64,000 nt of DNA from Glycine soja (taxonomy: Eukaryota; Streptophyta; Magnoliopsida; Fabales; Fabaceae): NCBI RefSeq assembly GCF_004193775.1, contig NC_041019.1:40940966-41004965 (forward strand). The letters are read 5' to 3'. A model generated the notes under the pieces. It saw only the letters and a list, made by a program, of their open reading frames with translations, was not told where the DNA came from and searched no databases. A program made the position numbers and the translations under genes. Shown one piece after another: positions 46,502-58,530 of the stretch. How positions within the stretch are numbered: position 1 is the first letter of the stretch; each line of letters starts with the position of its first letter.

Positions 46502-48173
46502 TGTAGAAGCAAGCTTCATGATGAATCAAGATTGATTCAAAGAGTTTTGACGATAACAAAGATGATGACAAAAAGCTCAAAAGTCAAGAACACTTTATGA
46601 TAACAAAGATGATGATCTCAAGAATCAAAGAATGAGTTCAAGATTGAATCAAGAACACTTCAAGGTTCAAATGGAAATTTGATTTCAAGAATCAAGTTTC
46701 AAGATTCAAGTTCCAAGAATCAAGATCATGATTCAAGACTAAAAGATTCAAGAATCAAGAGAAGACTCAATCAAGATAAGTATTAATTTTTTTTTTTCAA
46801 AAACTGAGTAACACATGAATTTTTCTCAAAAACTTTTACCAAAGAGTTTTCACTCTCTAGTAATCGATTACCAGATTGTTGTAATCGATTACCAGTAGCA
46901 AAATGGTTTTCAAAAAGCCTTCAACTGAATTTACAACGTTTCAATTGATTTCAAAATGTTATAATCGATTACAATGATTTGGTAATCGATTACCAGTGTG
47001 TTTGAACATTGGAATTCAAATTTAATTGTGAAGAGTCGCATCCTTTCACAAAAAACATTGTGTAATCGATTGCACTAATTTGGTAATCGATTACCAGTAA
47101 TAGTTTCTGAACAAAATAAAAAGATGTAACTCTTCAAATAGTTTTCAACTTTTTCAAATGGTTTTTTAAGTTTTTCTAAAGGTTATAATTCTTCTAATGG
47201 TTCTCTTGACCAGACATGAAGAGTCTATAAAAGCAAGACTTTGGTTTGCTTTTCGGTATCTCTTTCAATTCATTCTTTAGACAACAAACTTTTGCCAATT
47301 GATTTATGAGTCTCTTTGAACTTCTTCTTCTTCCTTTGTCAAAAGCTTTCTAAAGTTTTATGGTTTTCCAAACCTTGAAAACAAAACTGTGCTATTCATC
47401 TTTTTCATTCCCTTCTCCTTTTGCCAAAAAGAATTCGCCAAGGACTAACCGCCTGAATTCCTTTTGTGTCTCTTTTCTCCCTTTTCCAAAAGAACAAAGG
47501 ACTAACCACCTGAATTCTTTTGTGTTTCCCTTCTCACTTGTCAAAGAATTCAAAACAACACAGTCTGAGAATTCTTTTGATTCTTCCCTTTCCCATATAC
47601 AAAAGATTTCAAAGGACTAACCGCCTGAGAATTCTTTTGTATCCCCATTCACAAAGTTTCAAAGGTTTAACCGCCTGAGAACTTTGTCATAACACATTGG
47701 AGGGTACATCCTTTGTGGTACAAGTAGAGGGTACATCTACTTGGGTTGTTGACTGAGAACAAGAGAGGGTACATCTCTTGTGGATCAGTTCTAGTGGAGG
47801 GTACATCCACTAGGTTGTTCAAAGAGAAAAGGGAGGGTACATCCCTTGTGGATCTTTGCTTGTAAAAGGATTTTTACAAGGTTGAAAAGAAATCTCAAGG
47901 ACCGCAGGTCGCTTGGGGACTGGATGTAGGCACGGGTTATTGCCGAACCAGTATAAAAACTCTTGTGTGTTTGTCTCCTTCTTCCCTACTATTTTAATTT
48001 CCGCTGTGCACTTTAATTCCCGCTTTTACTTTTGATTAAGTTTCTTTTCTATCCTTCATTTACTTAACAACATAGTAAAAGCCTTAGAAGAGTAAATTTT
48101 TAATTAGTAAAGGTTTAGGAATAATTAATTCAACCCCCCCTTCTTAATTATTCTGAGGCCACTTGATCCCATA
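46502..48173 (+). mobile_element. Solo LTR, probably Copia type, insertion 2
   Basis: A 1672-bp insertion from TGTAGAAGC to GAGGCCACTTGATCCCATA, flanked by GTTTC at 46497-46501 and 48174-48178. It is homologous along its length to 23993-25629, including the ATCGAT palindromes (about 46858-47100), a TATAAAAG box near 47227 and the AGGACTAACCGCCTGA and GAGGGTACATC repeats. No internal domain is present. Confidence 0.85.
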
Positions 48174-48424
48174 GTTTCATTTGTCAAACTTTGCCCACCA
48201 ATGTTTGTCCTAGTAGGGTCTCCCATGCCATTCACGGCAACAACATATTGGTAATCGGGATCACTCTGCCGAACAACACTTACCTATAACAATGATGTCT
48301 CTTCAGATTCACCCAAAGGAACTAAAAATATTCTGAGTTTTTGACAACCTTCATGCCTTTCAGGCCCATGGTATTCCTCCTTAATATTTTGAAGATCTTC
48401 ATAAGAGAAAACAGATATTAGAAC
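48174..48424 (-). pseudogene. PB1/Raf-like kinase fragment, copy D, right part
   Basis: Continues copy D after the solo LTR: linker sequence corresponding to DYQYVV and the LRIFLVPLGE-like PB1 end, then the shared junction with gag at about 48424. Confidence 0.75.
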
Positions 48425-48770
48425 ATTTCTTTGTAGGTGGCTAGATGAGCATAGGGATCCTCGTTTGGTAGACTGTGGAAGAGTTATGAGAGAATGAAGA
48501 TAAGAAATGTTGGCCGCTTGAACCTCCCACCTTGTAATGCTTGTGAAGAATTATGGAGTTGTTGTACTAGAGTAGTCCTCTAGCGTCATTCGTCGTGCAT
48601 GTACCTCTTCCATTTGAATGTAGCTTTGTGGAGAGGGAGGAGGTGAGGTTTGACTTCTTCCTTGTGCTTCTTTTTCTTGCAGCGTTGTTACGCTTGCAAG
48701 TGGCTTCAATTTCCATGTTGATAGGAGCTAAATCTCCAGCTGCAGTTCTACCTCGCATACACAAAAACAA
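48425..48770 (-). pseudogene. Gypsy gag remnant fused to kinase, unit 5
   Basis: MFLCMRGRTAAGDLAPINME from 48770, with a deletion in the RRKRRE region (AARKRSTRKKSN), then out of frame to the kinase junction. Confidence 0.75.
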
Positions 48771-48887
48771 GCACTGCCGTGCAAATTATGGAAGAAAAGA
48801 ATGCAGAAGAAAAATTGTAAAGATAAACAATAAAAGAATTATTGCTTACAAATTGAAAATTTATGGCACCCTAGTACGAAGACAAAA

Positions 48888-48905
48888 TCCCCGGCAACGA
48901 CGTCA
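48888..48905 (-). promoter_or_regulatory. G1 primer-binding site, unit 5 (mutated)
   Basis: The minus strand reads TGACGTCGTTGCCGGGGA, with two G-to-A or C-to-T type changes from the complete element at 59226. Confidence 0.8.
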
Positions 48906-49476
48906 AAAACTTGTTAACGGTTTGGCAAGTGCACCAAATGTCCAAGTAGTAAAACTCGAAAGTTCGAGTGTCGAATTCCACAAGGATTTTGTTTTATCCT
49001 TTTATTCTATAATTTTCAATTCGTAAGGGAAGAAATAAAGAGTGGTGCAAAATGAGTACAAGAATAGTAATAGATAACCGCTAATGGTAGAGAAAATAAT
49101 AGAAAGCAAAATAACTAATTAGAGAATTCAATAGAATGAGAATGTTAGGACCTAGCAAGCCTTTTTTTGCCTAGGATGTATGATTTATGGATTTTTCTTT
49201 ATCAATTAGGTGAATTTATGCCACCCACATTTATTTGATTACTTGCCCTGATGCCTCATGATGACAAACCTATTTTACCTACCTATCTCCCAAATGCCTT
49301 TGTAAATATTCAATAGATAAAATGCATGAAGCGTTGATTCTAGATGTGTGCTTTAATGCATAGGCATAATGTTGTCATCCTTTGTCTAGCAATGATTTCC
49401 TTATGATTTCTTTTCTTTTTGGTCTATTAGAAGTTATCCTCTGTCGAGCGCCTAACTCCTAAAACTGATGCATGCT

Positions 49477-49800
49477 TCTATTTGTTGGGACAACAACTTA
49501 TTTTGAGCCAAGGTTGCATCTTGAGTGGTGAGTTCTAGAAGGCTTCTCTTTGTTGGTGCATATGTGCGATCACAAAGAATGGCATGATCACTAGCTGCCA
49601 TGTTTTCTATGAGTTCCATTGCCTCCTCCGGTGTCTTTAGCTTGATCTTCCCTCCTACGGATGCATCCAGTAATTGCTTTGATTGTGCTCGCAGGCCATC
49701 TATGAAGATGTTTAGTTGCATCGGTTCACTGTATCCATGTGTAGGCGTCTTCCTGAGTAGTCCGTGGAAACGATCGAGCGCCTCGTTGAGGGATTCGTCA
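49477..49800 (-). pseudogene. Gypsy gag fragment of a G1-related family
   Basis: The minus strand encodes MQLNIFIDGLRAQSKQLLDA, KTPEEAMELIENMAASDHAI and TTQDATLAQNKLLSQQIEA, the central and C-terminal part of an Athila-like gag not otherwise present in G1 remnants here. Confidence 0.8.
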
Positions 49801-50849
49801 GGATATCTTCCAAATGCCCTTTGCGAAGACTCAATAACTAAGATGCATTAAGATTACATTCTAGATGTTTGCTAAAGCATGGGCATTGGGTCATGCGAAC
49901 CCTATGATTTCTTTCTTTTATTGTTCTATTAAGCGTTACCCTCTCCCGAGTGGCCTAACTCTTAAAACCGATTCCCGCATTCATTCCTTATCCCTAATTA
50001 GGCTTTATCCTCTCCCGAGTGGACTAAAGACTAACAGAAAATAAAGTCTGAGATGCAGAATAAATAAGAAAGAAAAGCAGATAAAAGAACCTAGAAGGAA
50101 AACCCTCTAATGATAACCCGATAATTTCTTCCTTTTAGTGTTCTATTAAGCGTTACCCTCTCCCGAGTGGACTAACCCTTAAAACAGATTCAAGTATTCA
50201 TTCCTTACCCCTAATTAGGCTTTACCCTCTCCCGAGTGGACTAAACCCTAACAGAAAGTAAGGTCTGAGATACAGGATGAAAAAGAAAGAACGGTAAATA
50301 AAAGAACCTGGAAGGAAATCTTCTTTTTATTGATAACTCTTGAAATGCTCCATACATCATTGGCATTTTAGGCCTGCCAGGTCCTAACTAGGGGATAAGC
50401 CACTCATAGTCATGAGAGGGCTTTACAATGAGAAGCGGGTGAAAGAAAGAAAGGGAGTAAATGAAACCCCTAGGAGAGGGGGTTCTGTCGTCGTGTTCTA
50501 TGTCCCTTGGACTGGCTCTCTATTTATAGCCGCTGAAGTGGGCTTTGGGCCTTTGTAGGCGCGCTTAGTGCGACACCCCGCGCTAAGCTTAGCGCGAGTA
50601 CTTCCTAGCCCGCTTAGCCCGTGATGCGCGCTAAGCGCGCGTATTGGGTTGAGCTTTCTTCAAATTTTCTTCTTTTCTTCAATTTTTCTGTCCTTTTTGC
50701 TTGTTACACCTCCAATTTTTATATCTGCAACCAAAAATTCAATTTAATTAATTTTCTAACTTTTAATCACAAATAACTGCTAAATAATTAATTTCAGGCC
50801 AATATTTGATTAATTTTCTACTATCAAAATACAATTATTTATTAGTTAT
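49801..50849 (-). mobile_element. LTR fragment of a G1-related gypsy family
   Basis: Begins within an LTR (CCAAATGCCCTTTGCG) and ends TTATTAGTTATCA, the expected LTR terminus (TGATAACTAATAAATAATTG on the minus strand). It has two imperfect copies of a CGTTACCCTCTCCCGAGTGG block (about 49932 and 50152) and its own GC-rich GCGCTAAGC motifs near 50560-50640. Confidence 0.75.
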
Positions 50850-51487
50850 CAAGCGCCTAACTCCTAAAACTGATGCATGCATATTTTCTTTATATTTTTA
50901 TTAAGAGTTACCCTCTGCCAAGCATCTAACCCCTAACATAACGTAAAGATGAGTAATACATGAAAAATATAAATAAGAAAAGACAATAGGATAGAAAACA
51001 CTTGATGTATTGATAAATATGGAGTCGTCATACATCTCCATGACTTTTTAGGTCTTCGACACCCTAACTAAGGGTTTAGCCTCTCTTGGCCATTGGGGGC
51101 CTTACACTGAAATGGGGTATAAGAATTAGTGGAGGAGAAGGGATGGAAGAAGGAAATAGAAAAAATGATGAGAGAGAGAAGAGAATTCCCTAAGGAAGAG
51201 TTATGAGGCTTTAGGTAGGTGTGAGAGTGTTCTGAGACTCGTTGTGTTCTTTCTTCTTGTTTGACTCTCTTTTTATAGTTGCTGAAGTGGATTTGGGCCT
51301 TCATACTCACGCATAGCGCGCTCTGCTCGCTCAGCGCAGGTGTGTGTTTTCGCGCTCAGCACGTGTTGTGCGCTGAGCGTGCCTTGGGTCGGGCCTGATG
51401 CCAAATCCTTAATTTTTCTTCGTAATTTCTATAGCTTTTTGCTTTTAATCTCTCCAGTTTTTATTCTGCTTAACAATTAAGCACAAA

Positions 51488-52800
51488 TATTTTAACTTTT
51501 TTACAAGAACAAAGATAAAACTAAAAAATCTCTAATTTTATGAGGGTGAAAAACATATTTTAACTTTTTTATGTAGTACAACTATGTGAGATAGTGAGAG
51601 ATTGCAAGTGGTTGAGATCTATATTAATTATTTAATGAATAATATAATTTTTTAATAAATATATTATTGCATCTGAGAATTAAAAAACTCAAGTACAAGT
51701 TCAAAAAAATGAAAGATGCAGTCTAAATTTAAAGAATAAAATTATAAATATTTTAAATTATTAAAATTTATTTAATTACTATATTATTTACTCAATTCAG
51801 TAATGTTTTTTTCCATGTAATGAAAGTTATAAAGCAATTAATATTTTTAAGCTTTAAACATATTTATATAACCATCCTAGAAGTTGCATGCAATTACACA
51901 AACATCTCTTTTTTCCCATTATAGTTACTTTCCCATCAAGAGGATGTTAGTGTAACATACAAGAAGGTGTTCATGTAATATTTTCAAACTCATAAGTAAC
52001 TATTTCAAAGATATAGAGGGATTAGTGCACTGATACAAAAAAAAAGGTGGTGTTATATGTAATTTGAGAAAAACTCAGGAGATACAAATGTAATTTGTTA
52101 AAATAAACAATTTCAAAACATATTAAGAGGTAATAAACATAATTTAAATTAAACAAAAATATGTTAGAATTCTTTTATGAGAAAGTTGATAAAACACTCA
52201 AATCAAGAAATTAGTGGACGAATTTAAAAAATGGTATTTTATATCTTAGTTGCAATTTGAAGAGTAGATTTTACACAAATAAACTTTATGTTAGCCCTAA
52301 AAATCTCCATCAATTAACTATTAATAACAACCTTTATTATTTTTATTGAATTAAAATAAATTAATATATAAATTCTAAGGAAACAACCCGAGTCAGACTC
52401 ACTTTATATATTTACATGAATACACATATCAAAATTACAGAATATCTATTATGTCAAATAGCATGCAGCATGTTTATTCATTTTTTATTTATTTAAGAAA
52501 AGTGTAATATATATACAAAATAAAATCTATTAAAGTTGTCATTATTAGATTATAACCGTTAAAGATTGCCCGCTCTATTATCTTGTAGTGGTCGTTATTA
52601 TTATTATTATAAAGGCTAGACTGCTGCGTATTATTTTAACTACTTTTTATCCTATAAATATCCCACTGACATCTTTGTTTTACCCACCCGCTATATATTT
52701 CCTCTGTTTCACGCACAACCTTAAGCCAGTTTTCCTTCCATTGGGGATTCATTCATCTCAGTTTTTCATATTTTCACATCAATTATAGGTCACCAAACCA
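51488..52800 (+). repeat. Promoter segment of unit 6 (5' truncated)
   Basis: Begins mid-pattern (TTTTAACTTTTTTACAAGAA) and runs to the start codon. (ATT)n at 52594-52610 is short, about five units. TATAAAT lies at 52653-52659. The proximal promoter is otherwise complete. Confidence 0.8.
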
Positions 52801-53193
52801 ATGGCAATAGCAGAAAATCCTCAGGGAAAACTCGTTATAAAGATCTTCTCTCCAGGTTCTAAAGTTTCTTATTCTTGTGGTACCAAGATCCAAAAGATTC
52901 AATAGTGTCCAAAGTGTGTGAGCTGAAGAATAAGAAGGGTTATTATGCCATAACAATGTGGGTTAACACCGAAAACCCATCAGAATCTTGAGTCTCTGAT
53001 TCAAGAATTTCAACAACCGAAATGCATCGCAACATGGGTTAACACTAAAACCTGTCGGAAGTATGTGAGTCGAAGAAAAAGAAGGAGGATACTGTGCGTG
53101 TGGAGTGCAAGAACAGAGAGAAGAAGAAGCGAAAGGTGGAGCATGTAATGACGATGGACCATTGCAAAAAGATGCAATGCTGGGTGATGTTGA
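52801..53193 (+). pseudogene. Bromodomain gene copy 4, truncated
   Basis: The start codon and first codons are present (MAIAENPQGKLVIKIFSPGS), but a 1-base loss near GGTACCAAGATCC shifts the frame and a TGA interrupts the ESC region (TCTTGAGTC). Sequence continues through the KKKRKV region and ends at CTGGGTGATGTTGA, where kinase fragment sequence begins. The bromodomain is lost. Confidence 0.85.
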
Positions 53194-53411
53194 ACTTTGC
53201 CCACCAATGTGTGTCCTAGTAGGGTCTCACATATCATTCACGGCATCAACATATTGGTAATCACGATTACTCTGCCGAAAAGCACTTACCTCTGAGATTA
53301 ACCCAAAGGAACTAAAAATATTCCAAGTTTTTGAGAACCTTCATGCCTTTCAAGCCCATGGTTTCCTCCTTCATATTTTGAAGATCTTCATTAGAGAAAA
53401 AAGATATTTAA
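53194..53411 (-). pseudogene. PB1/Raf-like kinase fragment, copy E (short)
   Basis: Only the block next to gag remains (reverse complement of CTTTGCCCACCAATG to TGAAGATCTTCATTAGAG), corresponding to the PB1 end and the start of the linker, with a further deletion near 53290. Confidence 0.75.
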
Positions 53412-53785
53412 ACATTTCTATGTAAGTGGCTAGATCAGCATAAGGATCCTCATTTCGTAGACCGTGGAAGAGGATTCCTTGTATTAGTTATATGAGAGAA
53501 TGAGGATAAGAAATGTTGGCCGCTTGAACCTCCGGCCTTGCAATGCTTGTGAAGAATTGTGGAGTTGTTGTACTAGAGTAGTCCTCTAGCGTCATTCGTC
53601 GTGCATGTTCCTCTTCCATTTGAATGTAGCTTTGTGGAGAGGGAGGAGGTGAGGTTTGACTTCTTCCTTGTGCTTCTTGTTCCCTTCTTTTTCTTACAGC
53701 GTTGTTACGCCTGCAAGTGGTTTCAATTTCCCAGTTGATAAGAGCTAAATCTCCAGCTGCAGTTCTACCTCACATACATAAAAAC
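53412..53785 (-). pseudogene. Gypsy gag remnant fused to kinase, unit 6
   Basis: The same gag N-terminal fragment as in other units, with the shared kinase junction. A stop lies in the start region (the ACCTCACATACATAAAAAC context differs from the intact MRGRT/MGGRT start). Confidence 0.75.
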
Positions 53786-53904
53786 AAGCATTACCGTGCA
53801 AATTATGGAAGAAAAGAATGGAGAAGAAAAATAGTAAAAATAAAGAATAAAAGAATTATTGCTTACAAATTGAAAATGTATGGCAACCTAGTACGAAGAC
53901 AAAA

Positions 53905-53922
53905 TCCTTGACAACCGCACCA
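53905..53922 (-). promoter_or_regulatory. G1 primer-binding site, unit 6 (mutated)
   Basis: The minus strand reads TGGTGCGGTTGTCAAGGA, with several changes. It lies left of the LTR at 53929, so it belongs to the truncated element whose gag is at 53412-53785. Confidence 0.75.
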
Positions 53923-53928
53923 CAAACT

Positions 53929-55234
53929 TGTTAATGGTTTGGCAAGTGCACCAAATGTCCAAGTAGTAAAACTCGGAAGTCCGAGTGTCAAATTTTAGAG
54001 GGGTTTTGTTTTGTACTTTTATTGTATAATTTTCAATTCGTAAGGGAAGAAATAAAGAGCGGTGGAAAATAAGTACAAGAATAGTAATAGATAACAACTA
54101 ATGGTAGAGAAAATAATAGAAAGCAAAATAATTATTTAGAAAAAATAATTAATACATACCTAGCATGCCTTGTTTGCCTAAGATGTATGATTTTTGGATT
54201 TTTCTTTATCAATTAAGTGAATTTATTCTACCCACATCTATTTTATTACTTGCCTTTGATGGCTCATGATGACAAGCCTATTTTACCTACCTATCTCTCA
54301 AATGCCTTTGTTAAGATTCAATAGATAAAATGCATGAAGCTTTGATTCTAGATGTGTGCTTTAATGCATGAGCATAATGTTGTCATCCTATGTCTAGCAA
54401 TGATTTCCTTATGATATCTTTTCTTTTTGTTCTATTAGAAGTTATCCTCTGTCGAGTGTCTAACCCCTAAAACTGATGCACCCATATTTTCTTTATATTT
54501 TTATTAAGAGTTACCCTTTGTCGAGCATCTAACCCCTATTGTAAAGGTGGGTAATGCATGAAATATAAATAAGAAAAGACAATAGGATAGAAAACACCTG
54601 TTGCATTGATAAATATGGAGTCCATCATACATCTCTTTGGCTTTTTAGGTCTACTAGGCCCTAACTAGGGGTTTAGCCTCTCATGACCATTGAGTGTGTT
54701 ACACTGAAATGGGGGTGTAAGAATTGGTGGAGGAGAAGGGACGGAAGAAGGGAATAGAGAAAATGATGAGAGAGAAGAGAATTCCCCAAGGAAGAGTTCT
54801 TAGGCTTTAGGTAGGTATGAGAGTGCTTTGAGACTCGGTGTGTCCTTTCTCCTTGGCTTGACTCTCTTTTTATAGTTGCTGAAGTGGATTTGGGCCTTCG
54901 TACTCACACTTAGTGCGCTCTGCTCACTCAACCCAGGTGCGTGTTTTCACACTTAGTGTGTGTTGTGCGCTTAGCGCAAGTGCTTGCTGGTGCGCGTAGT
55001 GCGGGCAGTGCCCTAAGCGCGCCTTGGGCTGAGCCTGATGCTAAATCCTTAATTTTTCTTCGTAATTTTTGTAGCTTTGCTTTCAATCCCTGCAATTTTT
55101 ATATATGCAGCCATAATTTGGAAAAAAAAATCAATTCTTAACAATTAAGCACAAATAACTACTAAATAATTATTTTTAAAGACAAATTCACTTTATTTCT
55201 CATTATCAAAAACACATTTATTTAGTAGTTATCA
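53929..55234 (-). repeat. G1 3' LTR (shared between two internal regions)
   Basis: 1306 bp, TGTTAATGG to TAGTAGTTATCA. TATA box at 54866-54875 (minus). It differs from the 5' LTR at roughly one base in twelve over the first 180 bp by eye, so the two LTRs are old or not true sisters. Confidence 0.85.
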
Positions 55235-55247
55235 AAATCCCCCAATT
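55235..55247 (-). promoter_or_regulatory. G1 polypurine tract
   Basis: The minus strand reads AATTGGGGGATTT directly before the 3' LTR start TGATAACTAC. Confidence 0.8.
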
Positions 55248-56687
55248 AAAGACTTTGCTTGTACTCAAGGAAAACAAAATAAGTGTAGGCTCTGGATGCT
55301 CCAACACTTTCAATAGCTGGAATTTTTCAAATTCCCTCAGCTGGACCTTTTTGCAATTGCCATGATCTTGCAATGGAAGCGTAAACAAACGTTTAGATAG
55401 AATTGGTTAATTGTAGAAATCAATCAAGTAGGCTTGCCTCACTTTTCCTCACAAGGTTTTAGTGTTTCTCTCTGCGCACAAGTGTCTTAGGTGATGAGTG
55501 TTTAAAATTCTACGACCCGCAATTAATGTTCCAAATTTTGCACTTCATCTCAGTTAAAGTTATCATGCTTACACTTGGTGGATCACTAAGGACTTTTATT
55601 GGATTGTAATGGGGCCTGGCTAATCAAAGAAATTATGGTTTTTCTGGAATTTCAAAAATTAAGGTTATAAGAGACATTTTATCCTAGAAAAATTATACTT
55701 AGCCTAGGCTTTATTTGTTTTTCAGCCTCAACATTTATGGCTCCTATTTTTATGCCCCAAATTTTTATTTTTTATTTTTGTTGGATATAAAACTTTTGGG
55801 CCTAACAAATTTTTGAGGGTGCCTTATTAGGTGTTGTTTTTACCTTCCTAAGACCATCTTTATCCTAGCCCTCCCCCAAATTAAGGTCTATTATAACTAA
55901 AACTCTTATGCTCTCTTAGAACCCTAAAACAAGGTCAGAGATATCAAAAAATAGGCTCAGGGGTTTTATTTAGAAAAATAATTATTAATTTTTGACTCAA
56001 CAAGGGTGCAAGGGATAAATTTTCATCAAAGGTTGGCTTTTTGGCTAAGTGGCTAAAATAAAAAGAAAAATGGTCTTGATCATTTCCACCTTATGTAATT
56101 AATCTGATAGTCTAAGAATGATGCAAAATTGGGAAATTAAAAACAAACGTTCTCTCACAAATAAGTTCACACAACTCACCGGGACAAGATAAAGTTGTTG
56201 GCTTATCATACCATGATTTCTTTCACCCAAGCTAACCTTTTCTCTCTTTGTTATGATTCATACTCCACTGCTTGAATTGACCCTTGCCTCTAGGGAACCA
56301 GCATTTTCACAAAATTGGCATTCAGCATTTCAAGTGTTGAGTCCTTTCAGAAAAGCTTTTAATAGTGACCTCATAGTTATCATGAAATTATTCAATAGAG
56401 GATAACATAATTGAATTTAAATAGCATTATTTACAGACCAAGTTCAAATAAAACATCAAAAGCATAAATAAAACATAGAATTAAAATACTGCTTCTCTTC
56501 AACCCAAGTCTGGCCATGGGCCGTAATCAGCAGCTGTCAGGTCCGCAATGATGTCATCTTTAGTTCCGACCATTGTCTCTCTGACCTCAGAGGGCTGGAC
56601 TCCTGGCCACGCAACTTGTTGGATGAAGGCCTCTGGGGTCGTAAGTGGTGGGTTCATCTTCATGTGAATGGAAAGTCAGTGAAGATC
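55248..56687 (-). other. G1 3' noncoding region
   Basis: About 1.4 kb between the transposon-like domain and the polypurine tract. No frame is supported and no other repeat is recognised. Confidence 0.6.
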
Positions 56688-57290
56688 CTAGACGATGATC
56701 TGTTGGCCCTGATAGATGGACTGGAGCATCTGACTGTGTAGATCCGGCTGGGCTAAAGTGGCTGGGTGTTGGTGACGTGCGGCCTGTGGTGGTGGCTGTG
56801 CGGGAGGCAGGGCGTCTGGTGTGGCAGCTCTAGTGCGGGTACAACGGGGCCAGGAGAATGTGATGGATGGATCTGCGGGGTTCCAACAATTCTTTTTTAT
56901 GTAGGCTAAGTTAATCACAGGACTTAATGACTCAAAAGTCAGGGTGTCAGAAACAACCCCCTGAGCGTCACATAGTGTTGTGATCAACACTGGGAACCCT
57001 AATCTAGAGGGGCTGGATTAGGCAATTTGTGTGATTTTACCAGAGATCAAACTCCCCAAGTCCATGTCCATATTCATTACTAGACCGTGAATCAGTCTTG
57101 CCTTGTCAACATTCAGATTAGAAGTGTGAGAAGTAGGAGCAAGATCAAAGTAAGAAAGTACGCTCCATATTTGTGCGAGTGTAGTCAGATCCTTCCACAA
57201 CAACTTCCATAGGGCACCATAAGTGTTTAGAACAAAACCTCCAGTAGGTGTGCATAGGGTTATCGTAATGGCCATATAGGCTTTGTTCTC
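56688..57290 (-). pseudogene. Putative plant transposon domain (Transposase_32-like) in G1
   Basis: The minus strand encodes [40 protein letters not shown] and then, after a stop, VVSDTLTFESLSPVINLAYI and KKNCWNPADPSITFSW. This resembles a domain found in many uncharacterised legume retroelement proteins (Pfam 'putative plant transposon protein', from memory). Its function is unknown. It is fused in frame to the end of integrase ([14 protein letters not shown]) at about 57270. Confidence 0.65.
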
Positions 57291-57830
57291 CAATTCCACC
57301 GGTAGGTGGCATGCCTTTCCATATACCAACTGAAACGGGGACAGGCCAATGGGGGTCTTGAAAGCCCAGAGAGCATCATCTCAGTTCAAAGCCCAATCCT
57401 TTCTTGATGATGCAACAATCTTCTCAAGGATTCGCTTTAGCTCTATATTTGAGACTTCTGCTTGACCATTTGTCTGTGGATGATAAGGTGTGGCCACCTT
57501 GTGTTTGACATTGTAATGCTCCAGAACCTTTTTTAGTTGTGTGTTGTAGAAGTGTGTTCCTCCGTCACTGATTAGGGCCCTATGTACCCCAAAATGGGAA
57601 AATATGTCTTTCTTAAAAAAAAATTATCACCACCCTGGCATCATTCTTTGGAGTGGCTATGGCTTCCACCCACTTGGACACATAATCTATGGCTACCAAG
57701 ATATAGATATTCATGTATAAAGATGGAAGAGGTCCCACAAAATCAATGCCCCAGCAATAAAAAAATTATACCTCCATTATGTTTTGTAGAGGCATCTCGT
57801 TTCTTGTGGAAATCCCCCCTGTTCTTTGGC
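57291..57830 (-). pseudogene. G1 integrase (broken)
   Basis: Read on the minus strand in shifting frames: [57 protein letters not shown] and [19 protein letters not shown]. The DD-E region and the C-terminal start are recognisable. Confidence 0.85.
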
Positions 57831-58530
57831 ATTTGTCACAGTGACGCACATAGTCAAGAACGTCTTTAAAGATTGAGGGCCAAAAGAAACCTGATTGTAG
57901 TACTTTTGTTGTCGTCCTGTCTCCATTGTGGTGACCGCCATAAGGAGAACTATGGCAGTGCCAAAGGATGCTCTATGCTTCCTCCATTGTAACACACCTC
58001 CTTAGCAAATTATCTGCTCCCAGCTTGAAAAAATGTGGGTCATCCCTTCTTGTCTTTGATAACTATATCGAACTCTTGTATAAGCAGGACCCATCTAATC
58101 AACCTTGGTTTGGAATCTGCTTTGGTGAGATGGTGCTTGATGGCGGCATGATTGGTGAAAATCACTACTTTTGAGCCCACCAAGTATGACCTAAATTTTT
58201 CCAAAGGCAAAGACAATAACTAGCATCTCATTCTCCGTAGTGACATAATTCATGTGTTCATCATTAAGAACCTTGCTAGCATAGTAAATGGCATGGAATG
58301 TCTTGTGTCGCCTTTGTCCTAGGACTACGCCCACTACATAGTCACTGACATCACACATCAATTCAAATTCTTTGCTCCAATTAGGTGCGATCATTACTGG
58401 TGCAGTTGTGAGCTTGTTTTTCAGGGTTTGGAATGCTGCTGAACATTCTTCATCAAATTTAAAAACAACATCTTTGTTTAGCAGATTACTAAGTGGCCTT
58501 GCAATCTTGGAGAAGTCTTTGATGGAATGA
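57831..58530 (-). pseudogene. G1 integrase zinc-binding region and RNase H fragment
   Basis: 58191-58394 encodes WSKEFELMCDVSDYVVGVVL and HAIYYASKVLNDEHMNYVTT. Left of it are the linker and zinc-binding region in broken frames. Just upstream the gag end (LKKYF, then GKMEISSFH) is fused directly to the end of reverse transcriptase. Confidence 0.8.

Larger units (their letters stand above)
48912..51487 (-). mobile_element. G1 gypsy LTR, unit 5, interrupted by a related element
   Basis: Starts TGTTAACGGTTTGGCAAGTG, is interrupted at about 49477-50849, resumes with a repeated 28-bp stretch and ends truncated at AAGCACAAATATT. The TATA box is near 51268 and the GC-rich cluster at about 51313-51385. 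Confidence 0.75.
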
